Origin: Helianthus annuus
Lineage: Eukaryota > Streptophyta > Magnoliopsida > Asterales > Asteraceae
Direction: 5' to 3'
Length of the DNA: 64,000 bases
Assembly (NCBI RefSeq): GCF_002127325.2
Contig: NC_035433.2
Location: forward strand, 10,454,305-10,518,304
In this document: piece after piece, positions 21,599 through 33,780 of the stretch
Layout: each line of letters starts with the position of its first letter
How positions within the stretch are numbered: the stretch's first letter is position 1
Position numbers and translations under genes: made by a program
Notes under the pieces: generated by a model
The model's input: the letters and a program-made list of their open reading frames with translations, nothing else
Told to the model about the DNA's origin: nothing
The model's database searches: none

Positions 21599-22396
21599 CT
21601 AAAAAGTCGTTTCCTGGGAATCTCCCCAACGGTAGGTGACACCTTTCTGTGTCAACATAGTAAGCGGCTGCGCGATCTTGGAGAAGTCTTTGATAAACCG
21701 CCTGTAGTATCCCGCCAAACCCAAGAATTGGCGTATTTCTGTTGGTGTACGCGGTGCAGGCCAGTTCCTGATCGAATCTACCTTGGATGGATCGACATAA
21801 ATCCCATCCCTGTTCACCACATGGCCTAAGAAGTGGACTTCACGAAGCCAGAAGTCGCATTTTGAAAACTTGGCGTACAATTGCTCCTTTCGATACCCTG
21901 ACCTCAAGTCTATCTTGGAGTAGTAGCTCGACCCCTGCAACTGGTCGAATAAGTCGTCTATACGCGGAAGAGGATAACGGTTCTTCACCGTTACCTTGTT
22001 CAGTTCACGGTAGTCAATGCACATCCTGAAAGTGCCATCTTTCTTTTTCACGAAAAGCACTGGAGCTCCCCAAGGCGATGAGCTTGGACGAATAAAGCCC
22101 TTTTCCAAGAGCTCTTGTAGCTGCTTCGACAGTTCTTCCAGTTCGGTTGGAGCTAAACGATACGGTGCGCAGGCTATTGGTGCTATTCCTGGAGCGAGCT
22201 CGACTTGAAATTTGACCTGACGATGAGGCGGTAGACCAGGTAAATCTTTAGGAAACACCTGAGGAAAGTCGCGTACAACTGGATGGTCTTCCAACTTCTT
22301 TTCTTTCGCTGATGCGCCAGTAACGAGAGCCAAAATTGCGGTGTGGCCCTTCCGCAAACATTTCCGAGCCTTCGAGAAAGAGGTGATGCCAACCAC
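21599..22396 (-). pseudogene. gypsy 1 reverse transcriptase with internal deletion of the catalytic box
   Basis: The RT N-terminal part is present ('[20 protein letters not shown]', '[20 protein letters not shown]', '[19 protein letters not shown]', 'IDLRSGY'). It then jumps in frame to '[20 protein letters not shown]'. By comparison with gypsy 2 in this window (52130-52855), about 80 residues are missing, including the region holding the F/Y-x-D-D catalytic motif and the 'MPFGLTN' motif. The join leaves the frame open, so this is a clean deletion. The segment ends at an in-frame TAG about 40 bp before RNase H. Confidence 0.88.
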
Positions 22397-22399
22397 AGT

Positions 22400-23581
22400 A
22401 CCACTCTTGTCGCCTTGAACTTCGAGAGGTTCTTGACCAGAATGAGGAATGCGAACAATCTTTTCTTTGCATAGGGTTTCTGCTTGCTGTTGCTGCTGGC
22501 GATTCCGATTTGCAAGCCGTGGGCTCCTGAATCCTTCGCTTCATGGCCCATCTTAAGGCACTTCTGGCAACGTCCCTCGTTGCACTAACCACCGTGGTGT
22601 CTGTTGCATTAGTTACACATTGGGTGAATTCCCCGATATCCACCCTGCCCCTGACCACCAGAAGTTGGCTGACTCGGCTCTGGTGATCACTATTCTTGCG
22701 CTGCTACTGTGTTTGAGACCGAACGGTAGCTGAACCCTTGCTGGAATACCCATCCCATTTCCGCTTGTTGTCACTAGGAGTAGCGGGAGTAGCAGAAGTG
22801 GTAGCGGTAGTAATAGCGCTGATACAACTAGGCAGCCTGTTCTGTTCCACTGCCTGATCCGCGAGGCGATGAGCAAGACACTGAATGTCTTGGATATTGT
22901 CGAGGTTAGCCGATGTAGCATGGCTCTGAATCTCTGAGGCTAGAACCTTGAGGTACAATTCGATACGCTTGCTTGGAGGGTCCACCATGGTTGGACACAA
23001 GATGGCCAGTTCGTTCGACTGTTTCGTATGAGCTTCAATTTCTGACCCCGTCATTTTCAAATGGTAAAGCTCCACTTCCAACTTGTGGATGTCATCACGC
23101 GTGCAGTATTCCCTTTTAATGCGCTCTTTGAAATCATTCCAAGGGGTGGCGTTAGCAGCTGCCAGCCCTAATATCTGAACTTGCGCGTTCCACCAGGTTA
23201 GCGCGATTCCATCCAACGTAACAGTGGCGTACTTGACCCTGCGAGCCTCAGGGCATTCACACATCTCGAATACCGACTCGAGCTTCCCAAACCAATGGAG
23301 TAGTCCCACTGCTCCTTCTGTGCCACTGAATGTGCTTGGACGACAGTCCATGAAGTTCTTGAATGTGCAGACAGGTTGCTGTGCGTTCTGACCCGTTGCG
23401 CGAGAAAGATAGATCAAGGTTAAGCGCGAGAGTTGGGTCACGAGAGTAGGATCTAACATCCTAGGATAGGTCTGGAATAGCAGGTTATGCCTCCTGCTTG
23501 TGCGGCTGCAAGTGCCGCAGCAACTTGTTCGTTAATGAGAGCCGTCAACTGGGCTTGAGTCATGTTAACACGTCCAGACAT
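22400..23581 (-). pseudogene. gypsy 1 gag with zinc knuckle; protease core missing
   Basis: Starts at the ATG at 23581 (MSGRVNMTQAQLTALINEQV). A frameshift follows near 23490, then the gag capsid core ('MDCRPSTFSGTEGAVGLLHW', 'LTWWNAQVQ', 'WNDFKERIKREYCTRDDIHK'). A decayed CCHC region lies near 22550-22620 ('[13 protein letters not shown]', with the final Cys lost). The sequence then passes straight to the linker found after protease in relatives ('[19 protein letters not shown]'). No D-S/T-G-A protease motif was found, so the protease core appears deleted. Multiple frames are needed to read through. Confidence 0.8.
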
Positions 23582-23886
23582 GATCGAACAGTAAAGGTAG
23601 CGTAAGTATGAATGGTTAGCGAGTGGTGCGATGACAGAAAAGTGTAGGCACATAGGTGTTCTCAAGCAGTAACAAGTAGTGAGCAAAGTAATGTAAGCAT
23701 ACTACGAGCAAAGTTCTATGCAATTCTAGCATGTAGGCAATAAACATAAACCTTATTACCTAGGATGTTGAGTCTTGCACGTGGAGCGAAGCGTCGTTGT
23801 GGATCGTTGAGAGCACTGTACTGGTTATAGTCTGGTTTTAATAAAAACGTTTTCCCATATTAAAACCAAGTTCTCTATAACCAATG

Positions 23887-23898
23887 GCTCTGATACCA
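23887..23898 (-). other. Primer binding site, initiator-Met tRNA, gypsy 1
   Basis: The minus strand reads TGGTATCAGAGC, a perfect 12-nt match to the complement of the plant initiator methionine tRNA 3' end. It is located 3 nt inside the 5' LTR edge (23902). This fixes the element's orientation. Confidence 0.92.
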
Positions 23899-23901
23899 AT
23901 C

Positions 23902-25962
23902 TGTCACACCCCCAAAATCCACCTGCGGAGTATCACCACTTGGGAGCGTGACTGACCAGGATCAAGCCACCAATCACATCGAACATGTAATTAATATCAG
24001 TTATAATAAATGTAAACCAATCATTCAATACGATAGGTGTCAAAGCATAATCATAGTTTATAAGTATAGCGGAAGCATAAGTACGAAAACCCAAATGTGT
24101 AAGATAAGTTCAATAAGTTTTAAAAAAACATAATCCATGCTCCACAACGACCTGCTCCTCCCTGTGCAAGCTCTATAAGTATCTAACGACCTGCAAGGCA
24201 TGTAACAGAGGATCAACAACTAGTTGAGCGAGTTCACAGTTAACAGTTCAGTAATAGGATAGCGTGAGTAGTAGTATGTTCGTTCGTTATGTCATGTATC
24301 GTATTAGTTTCCATCGCGGCCTCCCAGGCAGGTATGCGAAGATATTAGGGGATGTTCATCCCGTGTATTCTAGACTAGGTTTACCTGTATCGCGGCCTCC
24401 CAGGCAGGTGTGCGAAGATTAGTAAATTCCAGTTCGCGGCCTTCCAAAGGCAGGTGTGCGAAGTCAGTCATAATATCGCGGCCAACCCATGGCAGGTGTG
24501 CGAAGATCAGTTCAATAAGTGTTACTAGTCTAGTAGTAATTCTAACAGTGGAGTATGTACAATAGTTCATCAAATCACATCACTACGTTCCAGTATAGAT
24601 AAGTACCAGTAAATAATCAAATCCCATTCCCACCCTGGGAACCCCATGCCTTGGCTGTGTGAACTCACCTTGGTTTGCTCGGTATGATTAATTACCCGTC
24701 CAGTTAGTCAACCAACCCTACCGTGGTTACCAAAGACAGTCAGTTTTGTAAACACATTGATCACATTCTCATTGCACATACCATACAAGTAGCGTACCAA
24801 CAATACACACAACTTAATACTAGTCATAACAGTTAATCATGCTCATAAAAGTTTATGGTCATCATATTGCAGGTATTCAGGTCATGTGCAAATTCATAAT
24901 AAACGTTCATCTTTTCATAAAACATGTAACAGTTAATTCAATGCTCACAAGGGTGTGCGGCCCAATCAAAATTATGCGATTCCGATCTCACAGGTAAGGG
25001 CTTGCGAGCCCGGCCGTTTGATGCGCGGCCCACTCAGAAGAAAGCCCACAACAAATGTGCGACATCCCCCGAGTGTGCGACCGGGTATCAAGTGTGTGAT
25101 CAAGTCACAGATGTGCGGCGTTGAGCTAATGTGCGATCATGCATAAACAACATATAAACATGCAGTTTAATAGTATACGACATTCTACTGTGCGATTACT
25201 TACCGTGCGACTCGTTCCATTGAGTATGCGGCTAGGTGCGTGTGCGAGTTGTGTTAGTTAATGTCGTAAATTACGGGTGAATCGGTTACAAGTTGCTATC
25301 ATTTACTCCCTAATTTCTCGCAAACACAATCATTGCAGTTTCACTATCAATTCGGATCAAACAACATAATTATCGCAAATGTTATTCATCATCAATGACC
25401 CTTATCCTCTAGATTTATATATTGACTAAAAATGACACGGTCACCTTCAACAACAGTTCACTAACATGGAGTTCTTAAGACATGAACTAGCCATTACTAA
25501 CACCCACCAATATTCACTAGATTTATTCCATTACTCGAAGTTGTCCATGCTACAACCGTGCCCACTAACCCTTGCATCCGGAACCCACTAGTTATCACCA
25601 AACACCCATCCCATGTGCGATTCCATTATTAACAGTCCATATCGATTAGTGTGAAAGCATAAACAATCACTATAATTATCATTCAATTTGAAATATCATC
25701 ACTAAAATAATCCATTATGGCCGACAATTGTTGGTAAATTCCATATTGCTATTTGACAAAACATCAACCTATTGCCATTCTATTGGACCAAAAGTATGGT
25801 GCAATAACAAACAAGTCTCATGATGAAAGGATCCTATTGGACCAAAGATATGGTGCAATAACAACCAAGACACCATAATTATCCATGCATTGACATAGAT
25901 GAATTTATTGCTCTGATTGTACAATTATTACAATTCACATGTTGGCACTTTGCACGCATAAC

Positions 25963-25963
<1 letters not shown>
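23902..25963 (-). repeat. 5' LTR of gypsy element 1, truncated
   Basis: Matches 16929-18990 of the left LTR almost perfectly by eye. One A-run length difference (about 24122) changes the offset from 6973 to 6974, and long stretches translate identically in both. It terminates abruptly at the (TAA)n run of tandem unit A. The missing end is the promoter-proximal half of the LTR on the element's strand, so this copy probably cannot be transcribed from its own 5' LTR. Confidence 0.9.
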
Positions 25964-26016
<53 letters not shown>

Positions 26017-26526
26017 CAAAATATAAACAAACTTAATCAACGTTATTATGAATTTAATTATAACTATAAATGGTTTTAAAACTTTAAAGATGCTAATCAA
26101 CTTGAAACGACAATTACTAAAAGGTAATGGTTTTAAAACTCAAAAGATGCTAACCAATTTGAAACGAAAATTACTAAAAGGAAATTTCATATGGTATTAT
26201 CTATAATACCTAATAATTGCAACACTAATGATTAAATAATGAACTTAGTTAGAGATGGTTTAAAACTCAAAAAAAATCTTCCTGCATCTTACCCCAAGTC
26301 TCATGGAATAAGGTTAAAATGATAACCATTGCATAATTAAGAACCACTTTTTAGCCCTTGGATCATATTTTGATGGTTGAGATTTTCTTGGCTTATGGTG
26401 TGGATTGAGAAGGGAATGTTGACCCGAAACACTTTCTTATCCCAACATTTTAATCTTTTATATGTAGATGATTAGCGTAAAATACAATTACAAAAGGTAT
26501 TTAACTTCTATAATCATCTAATTTTT

Positions 26527-27991
26527 AAAAGTTTAGTTATATGTTCTATTTTAAAACCAAAATTTATGGTTGTTTTAAATGCACCAATACTATATTATAA
26601 AGCATTTCCTCAATGACTTCTTAAAAATTAAGAGGTACAAGAAGAAATGCTTAGTATACAACATACAAATGCATATATTAATTACATTTTGGGGGTGAAT
26701 TTGTCTTTCTAACACCATCATGAATTAAATACACTTTAATATTAAAAATAAAAATGAAATAATATTAAAAAAATAATTAAATGAGAATATAATCACAATT
26801 AATTATAATAATGAAATAATAAGTTCGGTACTTAAAAGAAATTGAAAACTTGAAATGCAATTAATAAAAGAAACCTACTGGAATAAACCACAAAAGCACT
26901 CCAAAGGTCCGATTTCAATCAATATGTAATAAATTTGATCGATTAAGGAATCTCCCATCATTACTATAAATTCACCATTTCACTCAACATCAACTCCTTT
27001 GTCTGCTATTGTGCGACTTAGAACCGAAAAGAAAGAGATAAGTTGATATGAAATTGATTTATCTTGGTGGAGAGACACTTCATACTTCAGCAAGGTACCC
27101 TCGCATGACTATAGTATCTGGAACCATTTACCAATGTATTGTTTAATTGTTCATAAATTTATAGTATTTTTCCTTTTTGCAGCTTCATGTATATGGAGGT
27201 GTAAAGGGGTGGGTACGAGAAAAGTTATCCATTTGGAGATAAGTCTTTATTTGGCCTATTGGTATTTCCTTTTTTAATTTCTAATTGAATATTTTTTTAA
27301 CATATGATGCTTTTGTGTGATTTAATTGATACTAGGAAATATTTGAGGATGTATTGTTTGACAGGATTGGGCAGCAAACTTTAAGGGCTCCGATGTTTTC
27401 AACACGCATAAGAGATTTAAATTGATTGCGTTTATCTATACAATCATATAAAACATTTCACAAGGGTTCCAACCAAATCTAAATAATTGCAACATTTTAT
27501 GTTTATAGTACAACAACTCAATGAAGTTAGTAAAGGGACAAATTAGTCTTTCTACATGAGTATAAATTGATAAATACAATTAAATTGATAACTTTATAAA
27601 TTAAGTATTGTTAAATACTTGATAAAGAATTAAATCATTTGACTTAATTAAACATCATCACCTTCCTCATATTTACATTGCTTTTCCGTTTCAACTTTTC
27701 CGTAACCGATGAGTTGATTGAATTTTATAATTAAACTAAATAATAAGGGTACATCAAAATATTGGGTTGTAAACGAATATGTGCTTTACTTATAAATTAC
27801 TAACGGCATATGTGTGTGTATATATGGTGGATCCCAAATTTAAAATTAATATAACACTTGAAATGAGAATTATAGGAAACGTTGATAACAAAAATAAAAT
27901 AAGTAAATCAAGATAATTTGTGCTAAACATCATACAAATAAGGTTACAACCTTTTTGCAATTTTATCACATAGTTGATGAACATCATATGA

Positions 27992-28033
<42 letters not shown>

Positions 28034-28543
28034 CAAAATATAAACAAACTTAATCAACGTTATTATGAATTTAATTATAACTATAAATGGTTTTAAAACT
28101 TTAAAGATGCTAATCAACTTGAAACGACAATTACTAAAAGGTAATGGTTTTAAAACTCAAAAGATGCTAACCAATTTGAAACGAAAATTACTAAAAGGAA
28201 ATTTCATATGGTATTATCTATAATACCTAATAATTGCAACACTAATGATTAAATAATGAACTTAGTTAGAGATGGTTTAAAACTCAAAAAAAATCTTCCT
28301 GCATCTTACCCCAAGTCTCATGGAATAAGGTTAAAATGATAACCATTGCATAATTAGGAACCACTTTTTAGCCCTTGTATCATATTTTGATGGTTGAGAT
28401 TTTCTTGGCTTATGGTGTGGATTGAGAAGGGAATGTTGACCCGAAACACTTTCTTATCCCAACATTTTAATCTTTTATATGTAGATGATTAGCGTAAAAT
28501 ACAATTACAAAAGGTATTTAACTTCTATAATCATCTAATTTTT
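26527..28543. repeat. Tandem unit B (2017 bp)
   Basis: Full unit beginning 'aaaagtttagttatatg' and ending 'cttctataatcatctaattttt'. It contains a candidate mini-gene (27000-27460), the (TAA)n run and a short duplication 'aaggtaatggttttaaaactcaaaagatgctaac' / 'ggttttaaaactttaaagatgctaatc'. No transposase or other domain was recognised. Confidence 0.85.
27000..27460 (+). other. Candidate small spliced gene or gene fragment, present in each complete tandem unit
   Basis: 'TACTATAAATTCACC' (about 26961-26975) resembles a TATA box. An ATG follows at 27048 (MKLIYLGGETLHTSA), then a possible donor (GCAAG/GTACC), a pyrimidine-rich acceptor 'tttttgcag' (about 27182) and a second acceptor-like 'tgtttgacag' (about 27365). 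The last precedes an open segment that reads DWAANFKGSDVFNTHKRF. Unspliced, the first frame stops after 32 residues. The elements recur in units C (near 29067) and D (near 31108) with only single-base changes. I do not recognise a protein family; this may be a decayed gene fragment or a non-coding transcript unit. Confidence 0.3.
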
Positions 28544-30008
28544 AAAAGTTTAGTTATATGTTCTATTTTAAAACCAAAATTTATGGTTGTTTTAAATGCA
28601 CCAATACTATATTATAAAGCATTTCCTGAATGACTTCTTAAAAATTAAGAGGTACAAGAAGAAATGCTTAGTATACAACATACAAATGCATATATTAATT
28701 ACATTTTGGGGGTGAATTTGTCTTTCTAACACCATCATGAATTAAATACACTTTAATATTAAAAATAAAAATGAAATAATATTAAAAAAATAATTAAATG
28801 AGAATATAATCACAATTAATTATAATAATGAAATAATAAGTTCGGTACTTAAAAGAAATTGAAAACTTAAAATGCAATTAATAAAAGAAACCTACTGGAA
28901 TAAACCACAAAAGCACTCCAAAGGTCCGATTTCAATCAATATGTAATAAATTTGATCGATTAAGGAATCTCCCATCATTACTATAAATTCACCATTTCAC
29001 TCAACATCAACTCCTTTGTCTGCTATTGTGCGACTTAGAACCGAAAAGAAAGAGATAAGTTGATATGAAATTGATTTATCTTGGTGGAGAGACACTTCAT
29101 ACTTCAGCAAGGTACCCTCGCATGACTACAGTATCTGGAACCATTTACCAATGTATTGTTTAATTGTTCATAAATTTATAGTATTTTTCCTTTTTGCAGC
29201 TTCATGTATATGGAGGTGTAAAGGGGTGGGTACGAGAAAAGTTATCCATTTGGAGATAAGTCTTTATTTGGCCTATTGGTATTTCCTTTTTTAGTTTCTA
29301 ATTGAATATTTTTTTAACATATGATGCTTTTGTGTGATTTAATTGATACTAGGAAATATTTGAGGATGTATTGTTTGACAGGATTGGGCAGCAAACTTTA
29401 AGGGCTCCGATGTTTTCAACACGCACAAGAGATTTAAATTGATTGCGTTTATCTATACAATCATATAAAACATTTCACAAGGGTTCCAACCAAATTTAAA
29501 TAATTGCAACATTTTATGTTTATAGTACAACAACTCAATGAAGTTAGTAAAGGGACAAATTAGTCTTTCTACATGAGTATAAATTGATAAATACAATTAA
29601 ATTGATAACTTTATAAATTAAGTATTGTTAAATACTTGATAAAGAATTAAATCATTTGACTTAATTAAACATCATCACCTTCCTCATATTTACATTGCTT
29701 TTCCGTTTCAACTTTTCCGTAACCGATGAGTTGATTGAATTTTATAATTAAACTAAATAATAAGGGTACATCAAAATATTGGGTTGTAAACGAATATGTG
29801 CTTTACTTATAAATTACTAACGGCATATGTGTGTGTATATATGGTGGATCCCAAATTTAAAATTAATATAACACTTGAAATGAGAATTATAGGAAACGTT
29901 GATAACAAAAATAAAATAAGTAAATCAAGATAATTTGTGCTAAACATCATACAAATAAGGTTACAACCTTTTTGCAATTTTATCACATAGTTGATGAACA
30001 TCATATGA

Positions 30009-30074
<66 letters not shown>

Positions 30075-30584
30075 CAAAATATAAACAAACTTAATCAACG
30101 TTATTATGAATTTAATTATAACTATAAATGGTTTTAAAACTTTAAAGATGCTAATCAACTTGAAACGACAATTACTAAAAGGTAATGGTTTTAAAACTCA
30201 AAAGATGCTAACCAATTTGAAACGAAAATTACTAAAAGGAAATTTCATATGGTATTATCTATAATACCTAATAATTGCAACACTAATGATTAAATAATGA
30301 ACTTAGTTAGAGATGGTTTAAAACTCAAAAAAAATCTTCCTGCATCTTACCCCAAGTCTCATGGAATAAGGTTAAAATGATAACCATTGCATAATTAGGA
30401 ACCACTTTTTAGCCCTTGTATCATATTTTGATGGTTGAGATTTTCTTGGCTTATGGTGTGGATTGAGAAGGGAATGTTGACCCGAAACACTTTCTTATCC
30501 CAACATTTTAATCTTTTATATGTAGATGATTAGCGTAAAATACAATTACAAAAGGTATTTAACTTCTATAATCATCTAATTTTT
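28544..30584. repeat. Tandem unit C (2041 bp)
   Basis: Same content as unit B. The longer (TAA)n run (about 30009-30074) accounts for most of the extra length. A few substitutions relative to unit B are visible, e.g. 'atgactaca' for 'atgactata' near 29125. Confidence 0.85.
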
Positions 30585-32049
30585 AAAAGTTTAGTTATAT
30601 GTTCTATTTTAAAACCAAAATTTATGGTTGTTTTAAATGCACCAATACTATATTATAAAGCATTTCCTCAATGACTTCTTAAAAATTAAGAGGTACAAGA
30701 AGAAATGCTTAGTATACAACATACAAATGCATATATTAATTACATTTTGGGGGTGAATTTGTCTTTCTAACACCATCATGAATTAAATACACTTTAATAT
30801 TAAAAATAAAAATGAAATAATATTAAAAAAATAATTAAATGAGAATATAATCACAATTAATTATAATAATGAAATAATAAGTTCGGTACTTAAAAGAAAT
30901 TGAAAACTTAAAATGCAATTAATAAAAGAAACCTACTGGAATAAACCACAAAAGCACTCCAAAGGTCCGATTTCAATCAATATGTAATAAATTTGATCGA
31001 TTAAGGAATCTCCCATCATTACTATAAATTCACCATTTCACTCAACATCAACTCCTTTGTCTGCTATTGTGCGACTTAGAACCGAAAAGAAAGAGATAAG
31101 TTGATATGAAATTGATTTATCTTGGTGGAGAGACACTTCATACTTCAGCAAGGTACCCTCGCATGACTACAGTATCTGGAACCATTTACCAATGTATTGT
31201 TTAATTGTTCATAAATTTATAGTATTTTTCCTTTTTGCAGCTTCATGTATATGGAGGTGTAAAGGGGTGGGTACGAGAAAAGTTATCCCTTTGGAGATAA
31301 GTCTTTATTTGGCCTATTGGTATTTCCTTTTTTAATTTCTAATTGAATATTTTTTTAACATATGATGCTTTTGTGTGATTTAATTGATACTAGGAAATAT
31401 TTGAGGATGTATTGTTTGACAGGATTGGGCAGCAAACTTTAAGGGCTCCGATGTTTTCAACACGCACAAGAGATTTAAATTGATTGCGTTTATCTATACA
31501 ATCATATAAAACATTTCACAAGGGTTCCAACCAAATTTAAATAATTGCAACATTTTATGTTTATAGTACAACAACTCAATGAAGTTAGTAAAGGGACAAA
31601 TTAGTCTTTCTACATGAGTATAAATTGATAAATACAATTAAATTGATAACTTTATAAATTAAGTATTGTTAAATACTTGATAAAGAATTAAATCATTTGA
31701 CTTAATTAAACATCATCACCTTCCTCATATTTACATTGCTTTTCCGTTTCAACTTTTCCGTAACCGATGAGTTGATTGAATTTTATAATTAAACTAAATA
31801 ATAAGGGTACATCAAAATATTGGGTTGTAAACGAATATGTGCTTTACTTATAAATTACTAACGGCATATGTGTGTGTATATATGGTGGATCCCAAATTTA
31901 AAATTAATATAACACTTGAAATGAGAATTATAGGAAACGTTGATAACAAAAATAAAATAAGTAAATCAAGATAATTTGTGCTAAACATCATACAAATAAG
32001 GTTACAACCTTTTTGCAATTTTATCACATAGTTGATGAACATCATATGA

Positions 32050-32091
<42 letters not shown>

Positions 32092-32601
32092 CAAAATATA
32101 AACAAACTTAATCAACGTTATTATGAATTTAATTATAACTATAAATGGTTTTAAAACTTTAAAGATGCTAATCAACTTGAAACGACAATTACTAAAAGGT
32201 AATGGTTTTAAAACTCAAAAGATGCTAACCAATTTGAAACGAAAATTACTAAAAGGTAATTTCATATGGTATTATCTATAATACCTAATAATTGCAACAA
32301 TAATGATTAAATAATGAACTTAGTTAGAGATGGTTTAAAACTAAAAAAAAATCTTCCTGCATCTTACCCCAAGTCTCATAGAATAAGGTTAAAATGATAA
32401 CCATTGCATAATTAGGAACCACTTTTTAGCCCTTGGATCATATTTTGATGGTTGAGATTTTCTTGGCTTATGGTGTGGATTGAGAAGGGAATGTTGACCC
32501 GAAACACTTTCTTATCCCAACATTTTAATCTTTTATATGTAGATGATTAGCGTAAAATACAATTACAAAAGGTATTTAACTTCTATAATCATCTAATTTT
32601 T
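30585..32601. repeat. Tandem unit D (2017 bp), last copy
   Basis: Ends at 'ctaatttttaaa' (about 32604), the same unit position at which the array begins at 16794. The sequence then changes to unrelated DNA ('ttaaataattgaaggtgc'). Its last ~450 bp carry a few differences from the other units (e.g. 'cataga' for 'catgga' near 32379). Confidence 0.85.
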
Positions 32602-32604
32602 AAA

Positions 32605-32909
32605 TTAAATAATTGAAGGTGCACGTTGGAAAAATTTTGACCCGTTTCCTATTTAATCTACCTCTTTTTTTAGTTGCAAGCGTTCATTTTGAGTATCCCG
32701 AGGCGTAAAATAATGGACGAGACACAAGAAACCATGAGAACATCCGCCTTCCCGAGTACCCACGTGAAGGTAGAACCGTAATAGTAAAACCCATAATTGC
32801 TGGGATTTTTTTTTTTTACTTTTTTTATGAAGAATTTTGTTTGTATGTTCATTCTACATGAAAAATGGTCAAAGAACCTTTATATTGCATCCATGTGTTA
32901 TGGTCGAAC
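32605..32909. other. Spacer between tandem array and SBP-exon duplication
   Basis: No gene recognised. A (T)n run is at 32808-32825. A minus-strand frame of 60 codons here has no motif. Confidence 0.45.
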
Positions 32910-33780
32910 CAGACTCATGCTGGTAACAGAGGCTACATTTTACTAAAAACCCCTACTAACAACTATGTTTTTGTATTCATATGTAACGGGTCAAATCAAA
33001 TAATTTAAGATAAAAGCGAATTGGTTATTAAAAGTTAGCTAAAGTGTAATTTAAAAGTGTTTAAAGTCCTACATTGTTTATTTGTAAAAGGTAGCTTATT
33101 AATGTATTCATATTTGTTACAATGGGTACAAATGTTTGTCGGTCAACCTGACCCGACCCGTTTCAACCAGTTCTAAAACAACACAACTGTTCTTTCCAAT
33201 GACTGTTAAAGATTTTACGGGCTGTCAGAATTTGATGGGAAGAAGTGGAGCTGTCGCCAGAGGCTTTCTGACCACAATGCCCGTCGCCGAAAGCCACAAA
33301 AAGAAAAAGAAACTATCCACTTTAACTCAAGAAGTAACCGTATGCAGACTCATGCTGGTAACAGAGGCTACATTTTACTGAAAACCCCCACTAACAACTA
33401 TGTTTTTGTATTCATATGTAACGGGTCAAATCAAATAATTTAAGATAAAAGCGAATTGGTTATTAAAAGTTAGCTAAAGTGTAATTTAAAAGTGTTTAAA
33501 GTCCTACATTGTTTATTTGTAAAAGGTAGCTTATTAATGTATTCATATTTGTTACAATGGGTACAAATGTTTGTCGGTCAACCTGACCCGACCCGTTTCA
33601 ACCAGTTCTAAAACAACACCAACTGTGCTTTCCAATGACTGTTAAAGATTTTACGGGCTGTCAGAATTTGATGGGAAGAAGTGGAGCTGTCGCCAGAGGC
33701 TTTCTGACCACAATGCCCGTTGCCGAAAGCCACAAAAAGAAAAAGAAACTATCCACTTTAACTCAAGAAGTCAATCTTCA
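32910..33780 (+). repeat. 435-bp tandem duplication carrying an SBP-box exon
   Basis: Unit 1 (about 32910-33344) and unit 2 (33345-33780) share 'agactcatgctggtaacaga', 'gttattaaaagttagctaaa', 'gtcggtcaacctgacccgac' and the entire SBP exon. Offset is 435-436 bp. Divergence is very low by eye (e.g. 'actaaaaacccctac' against 'actgaaaacccccac'; one codon CGC against TGC in the exon), so the duplication is recent. Confidence 0.9.

Larger units (their letters stand above)
16929..25963 (-). mobile_element. Ty3-gypsy chromovirus-type element 1 (Tekay/Del-like), defective, right LTR truncated
   Basis: Minus-strand element. The 3' LTR is on the left (16929-19677) and the 5' LTR on the right (23902-25963). 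Gag, RT, RNase H, integrase and chromodomain are read right to left. The primer site TGGTATCAGAGC (complement at 23887-23898) lies 3 bp inside the 5' LTR. It inserted into unit A of the tandem array after 'gtatacaa'. The right LTR ends at 'cacgcataacaa' and fuses into the array's (TAA)n run, so the last ~690 bp of that LTR, its flanking target duplication and about 1.4 kb of unit A are missing. Pol carries nonsense, frameshift and deletion lesions. Confidence 0.92.
16794..32601. repeat. Tandem array of four ~2.02-2.04-kb units, first one interrupted by a gypsy element
   Basis: Units B (26527-28543), C (28544-30584) and D (30585-32601) are nearly identical by eye. Unit A is split: 16794-16928 matches the first 135 bp of a unit ('aaaagtttagttatatg' to 'cttagtatacaa'), then the gypsy element intervenes, then the unit resumes at its (TAA)n run (25964) and ends at 26526. 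The array starts and ends at the same unit position ('ctaatttttaaa/aaaagtttag'), so its borders are in phase. Length differences between units come largely from the (TAA)n microsatellite (about 25964-26016, 27992-28032, 30009-30074 and 32049-32090). The flanking DNA on each side is unrelated to the unit. Confidence 0.88.

Noticed and set aside
25879..26100. Poly-isoleucine proteins on the minus strand of the tandem units
   Set aside because: They are translations of the (TAA)n microsatellite.
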